The notes beneath the pieces were generated by a model. It was not told the DNA's origin. It ran no database searches and was given only the letters and a program-made list of their open reading frames with translations. This document shows positions 21,201 through 28,292 of a DNA stretch of 64,000 nt, piece after piece. The stretch comes from Corbicula japonica (Eukaryota > Mollusca > Bivalvia > Venerida > Cyrenidae): positions 434,001-498,000 of the forward strand of contig JAZAYU010000200.1 of NCBI GenBank assembly GCA_038501625.1, written 5' to 3'. The translations under genes were made by a program, and so were the position numbers. Position 1 is the stretch's first letter. Every line of letters starts with the position of its first letter.

Positions 21201-23143
21201 ATATGTTTGTTCATTCTTCGTGGGTGGTAAAAAAGATCAAATGATCTATAAATCAACGTTGGCGACAAATTCACGAAACGCACGCTTTTTCCGTGTCGTA
21301 TTACGTCATTTTCGGCGAAAGCTGTTTATTTCATTTTGTATGCATTTAAGAGGCGATGTACATGTTCACCAGCAGATACAATTTTAACATCAAACGTATG
21401 AAAATACGTAAGTATGTAATTGGGTTTGCTTTTGAATAAGACAACTCTAAAACCGATAACGCTAGAAATAGGTAGAAATAGTCTGGGAAAAGTTAAATTC
21501 ACCTTAAGACAAATATTTAGAGGAAAGCATGCTTCTTTAAATTTTAACATTTTACATTATGATATTTTATATTCAACGGCAAGTGTTACTGTCGTAATTG
21601 CCATAAAATAAAAATATGATAAATAAGCATTTACGATGTCATATTTAAACTATCCTCGAGTAACCAGTTTTGACGCCCTTAAGCATAAAAGCTAAATTAT
21701 TTTTTTTTTATTTATCATTCAGATAAAAGTTTTACTGTTTTCTAACTGAAGTCATCTCTTCTTTATTGAAATAAAATAAAAAAATGTCAATAAATGGCTT
21801 ATAAAATTTAAAAGACAACTTTCCGATGTAGACCCTTGGGGGACCTGTATTTGTTGACTGTGCCCAGTTTTGACGCCTTTGCTTAGATGATGCATCAAAT
21901 AATTCTCTGAAGTGTATACAGTATAATTTCCTTATTTTTATGTTTTGCACTCTCTCTTTGTAAATTCTGAGTCAAAAGAAATAAAATAAAGTGTGTATTT
22001 TATGATTGTCAAAGATCTGTTTTAGCCAGCTGATAAAAACCAGATATTTTTAATAAAGGTCTGACATCTTGTCAATGGGCTCTCAAATGAGTGTTACCTG
22101 ATACCAATGTAATTTTTCAAATAAATAAATGTTTTGTCTTCTGATTGTCTACATGCAATAAAATATTTTCAGCACAATTGTTTGCTCTTTAGATTCACAG
22201 TACTTTTAAAATAAAGCTTCATAGACACTACAAAATATCAAGCAAAGAACAATAAATATATAAAAAACAATATAAGAAGTATATGTATTTGGAACAGTGT
22301 TTACTGATCTTAAAACACATACACATACTGCAATTGATACTTTACCAACTCTGCAAGTGTACGAGAGCTTCAGTTGTGCACACAGTTTTTACTTTTCTTG
22401 CTTACATAATAAAATTTTGGATTTATCAATGTAGGTAAAAAAGTGCATGAAGAATTTCTAATAAAAATGGAGAATTAACAATTAAAACCTTGTAAAAACT
22501 TCATGGAATCAGTATCTATACACATTTATGATAGAAAATAATACAACACCATTTGTCAGCAGTTTGGTAGAAAATTACATCATTAGATATTATATTCAAT
22601 GAAATAGAGATGAAAACAATTAAGGCGTCAAAATAGGGCAGCGTCAAAATAGGTCCTCCGACGATAGTCCTATGTCATAGGATGAAATTCACCTGTGAAA
22701 TGCATGCATACCCAGCTTTTTTTTCTCTGGCAGTGAAATTAAGGGATTACTTATTTCAATATTTGTTAAGTTTGTGACTAAATCCACTAAAAACCAGATT
22801 TTTGATGTTGAACTTTTTAAAAATTTGGTTTTCCCAGCATTTCAAAATGTCATGAAATTCAATGGCGAGTTTTAATTATTGGATAAGTTTGCATTTTTTC
22901 GTTAGGAGTAGCGGGTGATCGAACATGCATGAGAGAGAGTAGCTTAAACTGTGACGGATTGTATATACCCCAAGGAACGTCAACCGCTGACTGGATCGAG
23001 TTGCGGATCATCAATGCAAAAGTTGAAAGCTCCCAACTTCCAAGAGCTTCTTCTTTTAATTCTGGAATTTCATAATCATAGTTGGTACTGGCACTCTTCA
23101 AATAATGCTGAAATAGTAACAATGTAAACAGTAATCGAAACAT
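3214..23143 (-). CDS. PROM1: Prominin-like pentaspan membrane protein, 5' half (11 coding exons)
   Basis: Eleven minus-strand exons splice in one open frame (1232 coding bases, about 410 codons); exon phases agree at every junction. The protein begins with a hydrophobic signal peptide (MFRLLFTLLLF), then an N-terminal extracellular segment, a first membrane helix (about residues 84-110), a cytoplasmic cysteine-rich loop FCCRCCCGQCG, a second membrane helix ending in GILWGMALCIPI, and the first large extracellular loop with a C-x8-C pair (HCQSNGKPFC) and N-glycosylation sequons. This order, and the Cys-rich loop after the first helix, are hallmarks of prominins, cholesterol-binding proteins of plasma-membrane protrusions. 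Prominins have about 850 residues, so membrane segments 3-5 and the second loop should lie beyond the left edge. Introns are swollen by mobile elements. Which prominin paralogue this is cannot be told; the symbol marks the family. Confidence 0.85.
3390..3554. mobile_element. Family M MITE, left end lost
   Basis: Starts within the second arm (CTGATCAGGATCTGG) and runs to AGAAAAGGATTAA. About 90 bases of the left end are missing. Confidence 0.75.
4052..5200. mobile_element. Helentron-like element with 145-bp monomers carrying DR1 sites
   Basis: Starts TTAAACAAGAGGTG, contains six tandem monomers of 145-146 bp, then a (GACC)n microsatellite at 5130-5148, and ends in a hairpin ATACCCCC...GGGGGGCAT. 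Five monomers hold a perfect TGACCTTTGACCT (4418, 4564, 4709, 4854, 4999), preceded by GTGACCTTGA. The order of terminus, monomers, microsatellite and hairpin matches pearl/HINE-type non-autonomous elements of bivalves. Confidence 0.75.
5201..5436. other. Intron sequence without recognised features (5201-5436)
   Basis: AT-rich; TTTCGGCCTATGGCC at 5286 may be an old repeat remnant. Nothing else is supported. Confidence 0.4.
5437..5513 (-). CDS. PROM1: Prominin exon 10
   Basis: Completes an alanine codon and encodes VKSTLDTVPATINPKIDEAI and EGIDM, ending in phase 0. The VKxTLDxxP pattern matches the loop-1 helix just before the third membrane segment in prominins. Acceptor tttcag, donor gtattg. 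Confidence 0.75.
5567..5709. mobile_element. Palindromic MITE (family P)
   Basis: Near-perfect foldback: the left arm reads CTCAAGCATCTGATTAGCTG and the right arm is its complement, meeting at GCGACCAGTCGC. CAG lies just left and CTG just right. TIRs are TGGTTAAGATAAAAC and GTTTTATAATCTTTGGGC, diverged. The description of arms applies to all family P entries. Confidence 0.8.
5713..6230. other. Intron sequence without recognised features (5713-6230)
   Basis: No splice-flanked coding segment or repeat end was recognised. Confidence 0.4.
6238..7150. mobile_element. DNA transposon remnant with CCCAG ends and GACGT motifs
   Basis: Left end CCCAGTAAACACCCGACGTC and right end CGACGTC...GTTTCCTGGG are inverted. 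Both flanks are rich in CGACGTTGGATT-like words. The centre has no transposase-like ORF. The target duplication is unclear, so the superfamily is not assigned. Confidence 0.6.
7284..7464. mobile_element. Family M MITE, degraded
   Basis: Arms TCTGATCAGGAC, GATACTGATCAGAC and GTCTGGATCTACACTG are present; both TTAA ends have decayed. Confidence 0.65.
7764..7827 (-). CDS. PROM1: Prominin exon 9
   Basis: Encodes GSTTFDEVPQVVADASRDG with one base left over (phase 1 out). The acceptor is gtttcag and the donor gtaact. Its acceptor lies only 21 bp from a full-length MITE (7848-8089). Confidence 0.75.
7848..8089. mobile_element. Family M MITE, full length
   Basis: 242 bp from TTAAACCCTTAC to GTAAAGGGTTAA with all four arms in place. 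Confidence 0.85.
8104..8172. mobile_element. Family M MITE, left end only
   Basis: AACTCTTTCCTCC followed by the first arm, breaking off after GATCTAGATCAGCC. Confidence 0.65.
8246..8485. mobile_element. Family M MITE with TTAT duplication
   Basis: Flanked by TTAT on both sides (8246-8249 and 8482-8485) rather than TTAA, with CCCTTTCCTCC and GGAAAGGG ends. The matching non-canonical tetranucleotide shows that these four bases are a true target duplication. Confidence 0.8.
8509..9824. mobile_element. Non-autonomous DNA transposon with 17-bp inverted ends
   Basis: Left AATTGACCTTACGCTGG and right CCAGCGTAAGGTCAATT are exact complements. Subterminal parts (CCGTCAAACAAAATGGC left, GACGGACAAAATGGCGG right) are also related. 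Inside, 8755-8990 repeats GACATTTCAACCCAT-like words. No transposase ORF. The target duplication is not clear, so the superfamily is open. Confidence 0.7.
8755..8990. repeat. Cluster of ACATTTCAACCC-like words
   Basis: Irregular repeats of GACATTTCAACC, TTTTCAACCCATCG and related words inside the element at 8509-9824. Spacing is irregular, so this is not a regular minisatellite. Confidence 0.6.
9825..10165. other. Intron sequence without recognised features (9825-10165)
   Basis: Short AT-rich stretch before prominin exon 8; nothing recognised. Confidence 0.4.
10166..10243 (-). CDS. PROM1: Prominin exon 8
   Basis: Encodes LTDLKTTMNELVTEADSVNL and NEYSSL, 26 codons in phase 0, with a tttcag acceptor and a gtaggt donor. 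Confidence 0.75.
10615..10752. mobile_element. Family M MITE, right half lost
   Basis: TTAACCCTTTACTCC left end, arms as far as GTGTAGATCCAAATCAGAC, then unrelated sequence. Confidence 0.7.
10923..11068. mobile_element. Family P palindromic MITE
   Basis: CAG at 10920-10922 and CTG at 11069-11071 flank TGCTCAAGGTTATAAAACTG and its inverted partner; centre GCGACCAGTCGC. It lies about 170 bp downstream, in gene orientation, of prominin exon 7. Confidence 0.85.
11241..11455 (-). CDS. PROM1: Prominin exon 7: Cys pair of first extracellular loop
   Basis: Encodes a helix with an NTTSTT sequon, then KSHCQSNGKPFCNMFPDGGG. The two cysteines correspond to the conserved pair in loop 1 of vertebrate prominins. 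Acceptor tctag, donor gtgtgc (weaker than the others). The open frame continues past the donor into intron, which explains a longer apparent ORF here. Confidence 0.8.
11764..11853 (-). CDS. PROM1: Prominin exon 6
   Basis: Reads GLPESLADVAVDGANSYLEN and then a NQQVDTIS segment. Phase 1 in and out, acceptor tttcag, donor gttagt. Confidence 0.75.
11880..12010. mobile_element. Family M MITE, internal deletion derivative
   Basis: Both TTAA ends are intact, but the middle jumps from GCATGTGCACTGGTCGC to CAGATGTGCCGGCTGATC: 131 bp instead of 242. Confidence 0.8.
12011..13190. other. Intron sequence without recognised features (12011-13190)
   Basis: Unique-looking AT-rich DNA. No coding segment flanked by splice sites and no repeat ends were recognised. 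Confidence 0.4.
13195..13553. mobile_element. Rearranged composite of family P and family M MITEs
   Basis: A degraded family P copy (13195-13312) is followed by a family M copy interrupted after GCACATCTGTGAC by more family P arm sequence and resuming at GTCACAGATGTGCAG. The right end GGAAAGGGTTAA is intact at 13542-13553. The composite is itself a long imperfect inverted repeat. Confidence 0.65.
13589..13655 (-). CDS. PROM1: Prominin exon 5
   Basis: Encodes DFSYLAKVILNDTIDDIKAK and two more residues, with an NDT sequon, between a gtttcag acceptor and a gtaaga donor (phase 0 in, 1 out). The helical character fits the first extracellular loop. Confidence 0.8.
14024..15050. mobile_element. Family M MITE split by a Helentron-like insertion
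   Basis: Left part 14024-14157 and right part 14942-15050 rejoin into a 243-bp family M copy with both TTAA ends. The 784-bp insert sits in the A-run of AATGAATCAAAAAGCG, so the insertion point is known to within a few bases. Confidence 0.85.
14158..14941. mobile_element. Helentron-like element, about 155-bp monomers
   Basis: Starts ACAAGAGTGCCAAACTGAC and ends GTCCCGTTTTTCAAAGGGG. Subterminal ATACGCCCGT-type sequences are inverted relative to each other. In between are about four tandem monomers containing GGGCCATAATTCAGGAGTGC and GATATTATGCCCACCAACAT. Confidence 0.75.
15080..15200 (-). CDS. PROM1: Prominin exon 4: end of TM2, start of first extracellular loop
   Basis: Starts after ttgtag and completes a tryptophan codon from exon 3 (WGMALCIPISGSQLV). 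It continues with a VNATS sequon and DLPVFIEKFVD, and the donor is gtaagt. Phase 2 in, 0 out. Confidence 0.8.
15201..15700. other. Intron sequence (15201-15700)
   Basis: ATAAACAAGAATGCATAAAA at 15265 resembles the AACAAGAG terminus of Helentron-like elements and could mark an old end. The rest shows no recognised feature; short ORFs on both strands have no splice context or family match I know. Confidence 0.35.
16706..16930. mobile_element. Family M MITE, degraded
   Basis: TTTTACCCTTTACTTC left, TGGTTAA right, arms GTTTATATCCAGATCAATGC and ATACTGATCAGATG. The second arm pair is shortened. Confidence 0.65.
16958..18057. mobile_element. Helentron-like element, about 155-bp monomers, longer copy
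   Basis: Same family as 14158-14941, with about six monomers. Starts AACAAGTGTGCCAAACTGAC and ends TCAAACGGGCGTATAA. It lies inside the hAT-like element at 16043-18686. Confidence 0.75.
18840..19184. other. Intron sequence without recognised features (18840-19184)
   Basis: Includes a short (TA)n run at 19155-19165; nothing else is supported. Confidence 0.4.
19185..19396 (-). CDS. PROM1: Prominin exon 3: TM1, Cys-rich loop, start of TM2
   Basis: Encodes the first membrane helix (MALLIPAGIGLLCALLLPP), the cysteine cluster YFCCRCCCGQCGSE and the beginning of the second helix (INGVLVLSMTGIL). The acceptor is ttttgcag and the donor gtagta, leaving phase 2. This is the most diagnostic exon for the family. 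Confidence 0.85.
19451..19556 (+). mobile_element. tRNA-derived SINE, copy 1
   Basis: A tRNA-like head with a box A (TAGCTCAATTGG, 19460-19471) and a box B (GTTCGAATCC, 19505-19514), followed by GACTACTCTATCCGAGACC and CAAATCTGCC. Stem pairing is poor for a working tRNA. The identical tail in the second copy points to a SINE. Confidence 0.7.
19692..19793 (+). mobile_element. tRNA-derived SINE, copy 2
   Basis: Same layout as copy 1, 241 bp downstream and in the same orientation: box A GGTAGCTCAATTGG (19699-19712), box B GGTTCAAATCC (19744-19754), tail GACTACTCTTTCCAAGACC. The two copies differ at many positions, so they are not a recent duplication. Confidence 0.7.
19797..20254. mobile_element. 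Family M MITE split by a family P MITE
   Basis: Degraded M copy; the left part ends ATGCGACCAG and the right part resumes CAGTGCAGATCC. Joining across one CAG restores the normal GACCAGTGCAGATCC. Confidence 0.75.
19941..20086. mobile_element. Family P MITE with CAG duplication
   Basis: TIRs TGCCCAAGATCATAAAACTA and TTAGTTTTATGATCTTGGGC. CAG on both sides (19938-19940, 20087-20089) inside a family M copy, so the empty site is known. Confidence 0.85.
20677..20735 (-). CDS. PROM1: Prominin exon 2
   Basis: Encodes GFVEQMLYEGSSLDMEKLKE between a ttttcag acceptor and a gtagtg donor, phase 1 in and phase 0 out. It joins the N-terminal segment to the first membrane helix. Confidence 0.75.
20803..20965. 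mobile_element. Family M MITE, right end lost
   Basis: TTCCTTACTCCATG left end, arms to GATCCTGATCAGTCAGCAC, then abutting the next MITE. Confidence 0.65.
20966..21046. mobile_element. Mariner-type MITE fragment
   Basis: AAAAAGACCACCCCACTATT to GGGTTTCACTGTA, the same family as the TA-flanked copy at 57375-57531. The left end is missing where it meets the family M copy. Confidence 0.55.
21100..21400. mobile_element. Pogo-like element, one end only
   Basis: TACACTGCAACTTCG followed by ATATCGCG-rich sequence and about 280 bp matching, in reverse orientation, the right part of the 1351-bp element at 47108-48458. The other end was not found. Confidence 0.7.
21401..22968. other. Large intron part with repeated TTTTGACGCC words
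   Basis: TTTTGACGCC occurs at about 21668 and 21868 on this strand, and as GGCGTCAAAA near 22623 (with a variant at about 22643) on the other. This suggests the inverted ends of an undescribed element of about 1 kb. No exon was recognised. Confidence 0.4.
22969..23143 (-). CDS. PROM1: Prominin exon 1: start codon and signal peptide
   Basis: ATG at 23143-23141 opens a hydrophobic leader, then TNYDYEIPELKEEALGSWEL. The exon ends in phase 1 at CCTTGGG before gtatat. A short upstream ORF (ATG at 23195, 10 codons plus stop) ends 19 bases before this ATG. I chose this ATG because the hydrophobic leader follows it directly; the frame upstream has no other ATG close by. Confidence 0.8.
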
Positions 23144-23195
23144 ATTGCTGTCTGATCTTAAATCAAGACACGGACGCCAAGTCCACAACTTCCAT

Positions 23196-24236
23196 CTTTA
23201 ATCGCGTTTAACACAGTGACCAATCAAAAAACGTGTTACATACAAAGTTGGCGAGGCGCGATAACTTCTAAAATACGGCTTTCCAAGAACGGTTCACCGA
23301 GTGCGTTTTAAGTTAAATGTGTTACAATTTCTAATTTTAAAAGGTTTTGATCATGACATTGTCTCCTTTCTCCGTCTGTTGAGTCAGTGCCATATCCCCC
23401 TAGCCCAACTAATTGTGCGCAATAGAAGAGCTTTTCTCTATATATGATTGAGAACAGGCAACGAAAATGTCCGTATGATAATGGGTCTGTTCTTGCAGTC
23501 GAATTATTGAGACTAATATCCCCCATACCCAACAATATTCATGTATTCCTTCAAAATGGCAATTACCAATTGTTTCGGAAAAATCTGTTGGATCAACTCT
23601 GCCAGACGGTCTAAATCGTCACGGATCGGCATCAGGATACACACGATTGTACATGGTATTCAAGAACAAAGAACAAAGATAAAGGTACCCCAAATCTAGG
23701 TTAATTTTACAATTTTATACTCTTAATTGTCCCCAACTCCTTGGTTCATTTCGTGTTTTTGATATGGCAGCAGAGTAAAATATAAACTTTAGGCTAACTG
23801 TTGAACACATGACGCTGCCACCGGAAAGTTATAAATTAAAGAAAAATCGAGTCAACAGTAAAGGCTACCGAATGAAAATCCTTAATCATTCCTTATATAT
23901 ATACATGTCGGTACTATTCAGCAGAGGAAGACTTTAAGTGCATTATTTCTGGAGAACACAAATTCGATATATTTAAATAAAACGGAAGCTTTGCCGGAAA
24001 GCCACCGAACATGCCAAATAATCTTAATATTACAGGCTTGGTTCGATTGAGCCTGTTCGTGGGCAGTAATGGAGATGCATGAAATCAAGCATATTTGGTA
24101 ATCTAACTGCATTGTTCGCTTTTCTAATTATTTCGCTGTCTAGATATTGGATTAATTCGTTGCTATGGCACACGAAAAGGCTCCTTGAATAAGAAGAAAA
24201 TATTTGTCATTATTGAGAACCAACGTACTAGCATGG
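23196..24236. promoter_or_regulatory. Divergent intergenic region, prominin side
   Basis: Lies between the head-to-head 5' ends of prominin and PDCD4 and must hold at least the prominin promoter. I could not place a TATA box or initiator with confidence. An ORF at 23308-23535 (minus) has no recognisable motif. Confidence 0.4.
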
Positions 24237-24300
24237 CCCAAGATCATAAAACTAAGATTGGAGACTTGTCTCCAATCTTAGCTTTTATGATCTTGGGCCC
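24237..24300. mobile_element. Short family P MITE in the divergent intergenic region
   Basis: GGCCCAAGATCATAAAACTA, then GATTGGAGACTTGTCTCCAATC and the inverted end. The middle arms are lost, leaving a nearly perfect 64-bp hairpin about 550 bp before the PDCD4 start. Confidence 0.75.
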
Positions 24301-24846
24301 TGGAGTACTTCTGCAAATCAGGCGTTAAACCGCGACACTATTTCATTTGACTGACGAACACACCCATTTCAAATAAATTGAAAATAAAATTGCCATATTT
24401 AAAAATTGAGACGCGCTCTTGAAGAATAACACCTTGTTGTTGTTGTCATATATTTATGATTTAGCAATCTAGAGAGCTTGTAGGTATGGCGGACAACTTT
24501 ATTCTGCCTTTTTTAGTCAAAATGTGCTGGTTAATTCAAAGAAATATGCCTGGTTCCTAAATATTAATTACATTTTGGGTACCAGACTATGCTGATGTAA
24601 ACACAAAGCCCCGGGAAAATTGACATCTTTTAAACCAATCAAAATCGAACGTTTCTTCACGTGACGCATTGTTGGTCAAGACGTAAACAACTCGTTCAGC
24701 TGTGCAGGCAGGCAAGATTTATCGCGTTGAAATTGTTGTTTTAAGTCAAAGTCAGTTTTTTCTTCTGTTGCCAGGTTGAAAAGTGTGATAAATTGTTCGC
24801 TTAAGCGTGCATATTTTACGCCTTCCTTAAACTTTAAGTGCAGAAA
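24301..24846 (+). promoter_or_regulatory. PDCD4: PDCD4 promoter and 5' leader (approximate)
   Basis: Sequence between the short hairpin MITE and the PDCD4 start codon. No TATA box was recognised; the 24640-24846 part is less AT-rich and likely contains the transcription start and 5' UTR. The extent is inferred from position only. Confidence 0.35.
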
Positions 24847-25114
24847 ATGGCAGCAGAGTTGGAAACCGTTGATGTTCCTCTTCAAAATGGCGACGAGGAA
24901 TCGGAAGAAATGGAGGAAGTTTCAGGGGATGTGGAAGCTATAAATGGACTTGAGGATCCCACAAAACCGATCAGATTGATCAGAAAAGCAAAACGGATAG
25001 GTAGAACCAATTCTGGAGGAGATGCACCTGCTAATGGTGCAGCGCCTGGAATTCCCGCAGGGAAAAACAGTCGGAAACCCAGGGATGGCCGCGGCAGGGG
25101 TGATCCAAAGAAAG
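24847..25114 (+). CDS. PDCD4: PDCD4 exon 1: start and basic N-terminus
   Basis: ATG at 24847 in context agaaaATGg opens [20 protein letters not shown]. The basic [13 protein letters not shown] segment follows. Ends AAAG before gtgatt, phase 1. A GTG nine bases upstream is in frame but is not needed as a start. Confidence 0.92.
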
Positions 25115-28081
25115 GTGATTTTGTACATTTTAGAATATTGTCAAGTCCTTTTGATTGGAAAATTACAAATTATCATTCTTAGGTATGTGAGTAACATCCT
25201 TAGATAGTTTATTACTTAAGATTTTAGAAGTGTTGCACGACTTAACTGAATGACCAAGATGGCAGATTAATAATTGAAATGTATGATGTTTTTATAAACA
25301 TATGGTTTAATGTTTGCTTGTTTGTATATGACTGTTAATTGATAACAACAATTTAATTATGTTTTATTGGTTTTACTTCAAGGGTAATTGCAACAGCAAT
25401 TTATCTGTGAGGTCATCAATTTGCTATATTGCTATATAAACAGTTTCTGTTGTAGGGACCATCTCAAGGTTGTTAGAATATAGAAATTTATGAACAGCTG
25501 ATGTCATTATCATCAAAGATGATAATAGATGTTTAGGTTGCAAATAGAACATACATGATGCTATAAATAATGCATTTTTGTTGTATTAGTTGTAGTTACC
25601 TTTTGTTATAATTTGTTTGGAAATGAGTATTATTTCTGAACATTTTGTTAGTTATGATTAGAACTATGAAAATACAGAGGAAAAAATATATAATGGAAAG
25701 GAACAAGTGGGCCAGTAACAAGTGTAATAAACAGGGGCTTGTAACAAGTCTAATGAAACACAATCTGATAACAACATTGAAGCTGATGCCTTTTCCCAAT
25801 TTTCTGATGGAAAGCCCTGCAAATTATGCGGGATCAGATTGGTTATGAAGGTTGTTGATAAAAACATGTTTAAGTGACTTGTTGTCAGATCCTGATAGGG
25901 TAGCAGTTTTCAAGAGATGATTTTAACCAAATTGTAAATATATGAATTAATATATGGATGTCATTCATGCTGTTGATCTATGGACTAAAGTGACAATTTG
26001 AAAATATCTTTTTTGTTTGAACCCATTAAAGGTGAGGAATGATGTGCCTTCCTACCATTGGTAATTTGCATTCTTTAACAGTCTTTTTAAATCTGACAGG
26101 CGGTGCTGGTGGTAAGGGTACATGGGGAGCCCCAGGGGATGAACTGTTTGTAGATGGCAGCTGTAGAGATGCAAACGATCCAAACTATGACTCCGATGGC
26201 CAGGTAAGTTTTATTAAGAAATTTATCTGAGGATTGCTTAAATTTGCTTTCTTGTGTTCATAAAGGTGTTGAGATGTTGTTTTTTTTTTTCGACATACTA
26301 TGTTTTAACACTCTATAAAATAACAGTGCATAGATCTATAAGTTCACAGATATTTTACGATATTCAATGATTGAACCAGGTTTGATATATCGATCTGTTT
26401 ATATGTGGCTAATTGTTCAGTTAACACTAACCCTTTACCCCATGGGATATCCGATATGGCTGTCCCACTGGCAAACAGATTAGATCTTGGTCAGCTGACA
26501 GGTTTATTCAGGATCTGCACTGTGCTTTTGATTTATTAGGTTATTTCTGACCAAGAAGTGAACAGTGCAGGTCCTGATCAGACATCCCAAAGATCTGGAT
26601 ATGTACTGCACGCATGTGCCATTAAGCCTGTATATATATATGGAGTTAATGGTTAATATATTTACAGTTGAACCTGTCCTAGCAGCCACCTACATTCAGC
26701 AACCACCTGTCTTAAACAGATGGTTTAAATATCCTTAACTGACATTTTGTTCTACTGTTGACCTGTCTTAAACAGCCACCTGTGTTAAGCAGTCACTTAT
26801 GTCACTCCCTTGGGTGGCTACTTTATAAAGGTATATGCAGTAGAATAAATTCTAATTGAAAATCCTTTGATTGCAGGGTGATTACGTTGTGGAGCAGATA
26901 GAGCCAGTGGTGACTGCGGAGGAGTTTGACCGCATAGTAACTCCCATCTTTTTGGAATACTTTGACCATAGCATTACCAAGGAGGTGGAGGTAATCTTAA
27001 ACAACTGAGTACTGACTGTTATGTTACTATGTCATTTTCTCACAATATTTCTTTGAATGTGTAATTCAAAGGCAATATGGTTGCGGATTTGCAAATAAAT
27101 GTTTTGTTGTTGTCAGAACTTCTGACTGAGAAATGACCTATGTCCAGAGTTCCATAATCAGACAATATAAGGATATAAGAAAAGCTGTTTGCCAGAATCT
27201 GTATGCACTAATATCATTGTTCAGTGTTAGGATTTTCCTAGTCCATTGGACTTGATTCAATTGAGCAAGACAATCCTGTAAGTTCTCGAGTCTTGTTGGA
27301 CTTGATGCTTTAATAAGAAATATTTGTAGAGGCTAGACAGTTACTGCATTTTTTATTAACCCTTTCCTGTACAGACACACCTTAATTGCTAGGGCAAACA
27401 GTTTAGATCCAGATCAGCCAGCACATCTGTGCCGTCTGATCAGGATCTAAACTGTTCGCTATTAGATTCATTAGGTTATTTCTCACCAAAATGCGACCAA
27501 TGCAGATCCTGATCAGACGGCATGGATGTGCCGGCTGATCTGGATCTACACTGGTCGCACATGCATAAAAATGCGTATCTATACAGGAAAGGGTTAATCG
27601 ACAAATATTACCACAGATAAATTGAATTTGTAAACAGTGATTAATCATTTCTGTATATATAAAGGAACAGTTTCTTTAACGCTTAACTCTATATATTTAG
27701 TTGTTGTTGTTGTGGTTTTTATGCCCCCGAAGGGAGGCATATAGTAATCGGACCGTCCTTCCGTCCGTCCGTCCGTCCGTCCGTCCGTCCGAAATAATCT
27801 TGTCCTCGCTTCTCCTCTGAAACCGCTTGAGGGATTTCTTTGAAACTTCACAGGAATGTTTGTCACCAAGCCTAGTTGTGCATATCGTCAGGAATTTCTG
27901 CTCCGATTATTTTTGGCTGAGTTATGGCCCTTTGAAGCAAAATCTTGTCCTCGCTTCTTCTCCCAAACCGCTTGAGGGATTTCATTGAAACTTCACAGGA
28001 GTGTTTGTCACCAAGCATAGATGTGCATATCCGAAGGAATTTCTGATCGGATTATTTTTGGCCGAGTTATGGACCTTTTTA

Positions 28082-28131
<50 letters not shown>

Positions 28132-28256
28132 GTAAACTGAAATCGCTTGAGGGATTTCATTGAAACTTCACAGGAGTGTTTGTCACCAAGACTTGTTATG
28201 CATATCCAAAGGAATTTCTGATCGGATTATTTTTGGCTGAGTTATGGGCCTTTTTA

Positions 28257-28292
<36 letters not shown>

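Noticed and set aside
23308..23535. Minus ORF in the divergent intergenic region (DISLNNSTARTDP...)
   Set aside because: No recognised motif or splice context; length is compatible with chance.
28082..28292. A true chromosome end or fusion point
   Set aside because: The tracts are short, contain CCCTAAA variants and occupy the same position in neighbouring monomers of a dispersed element.
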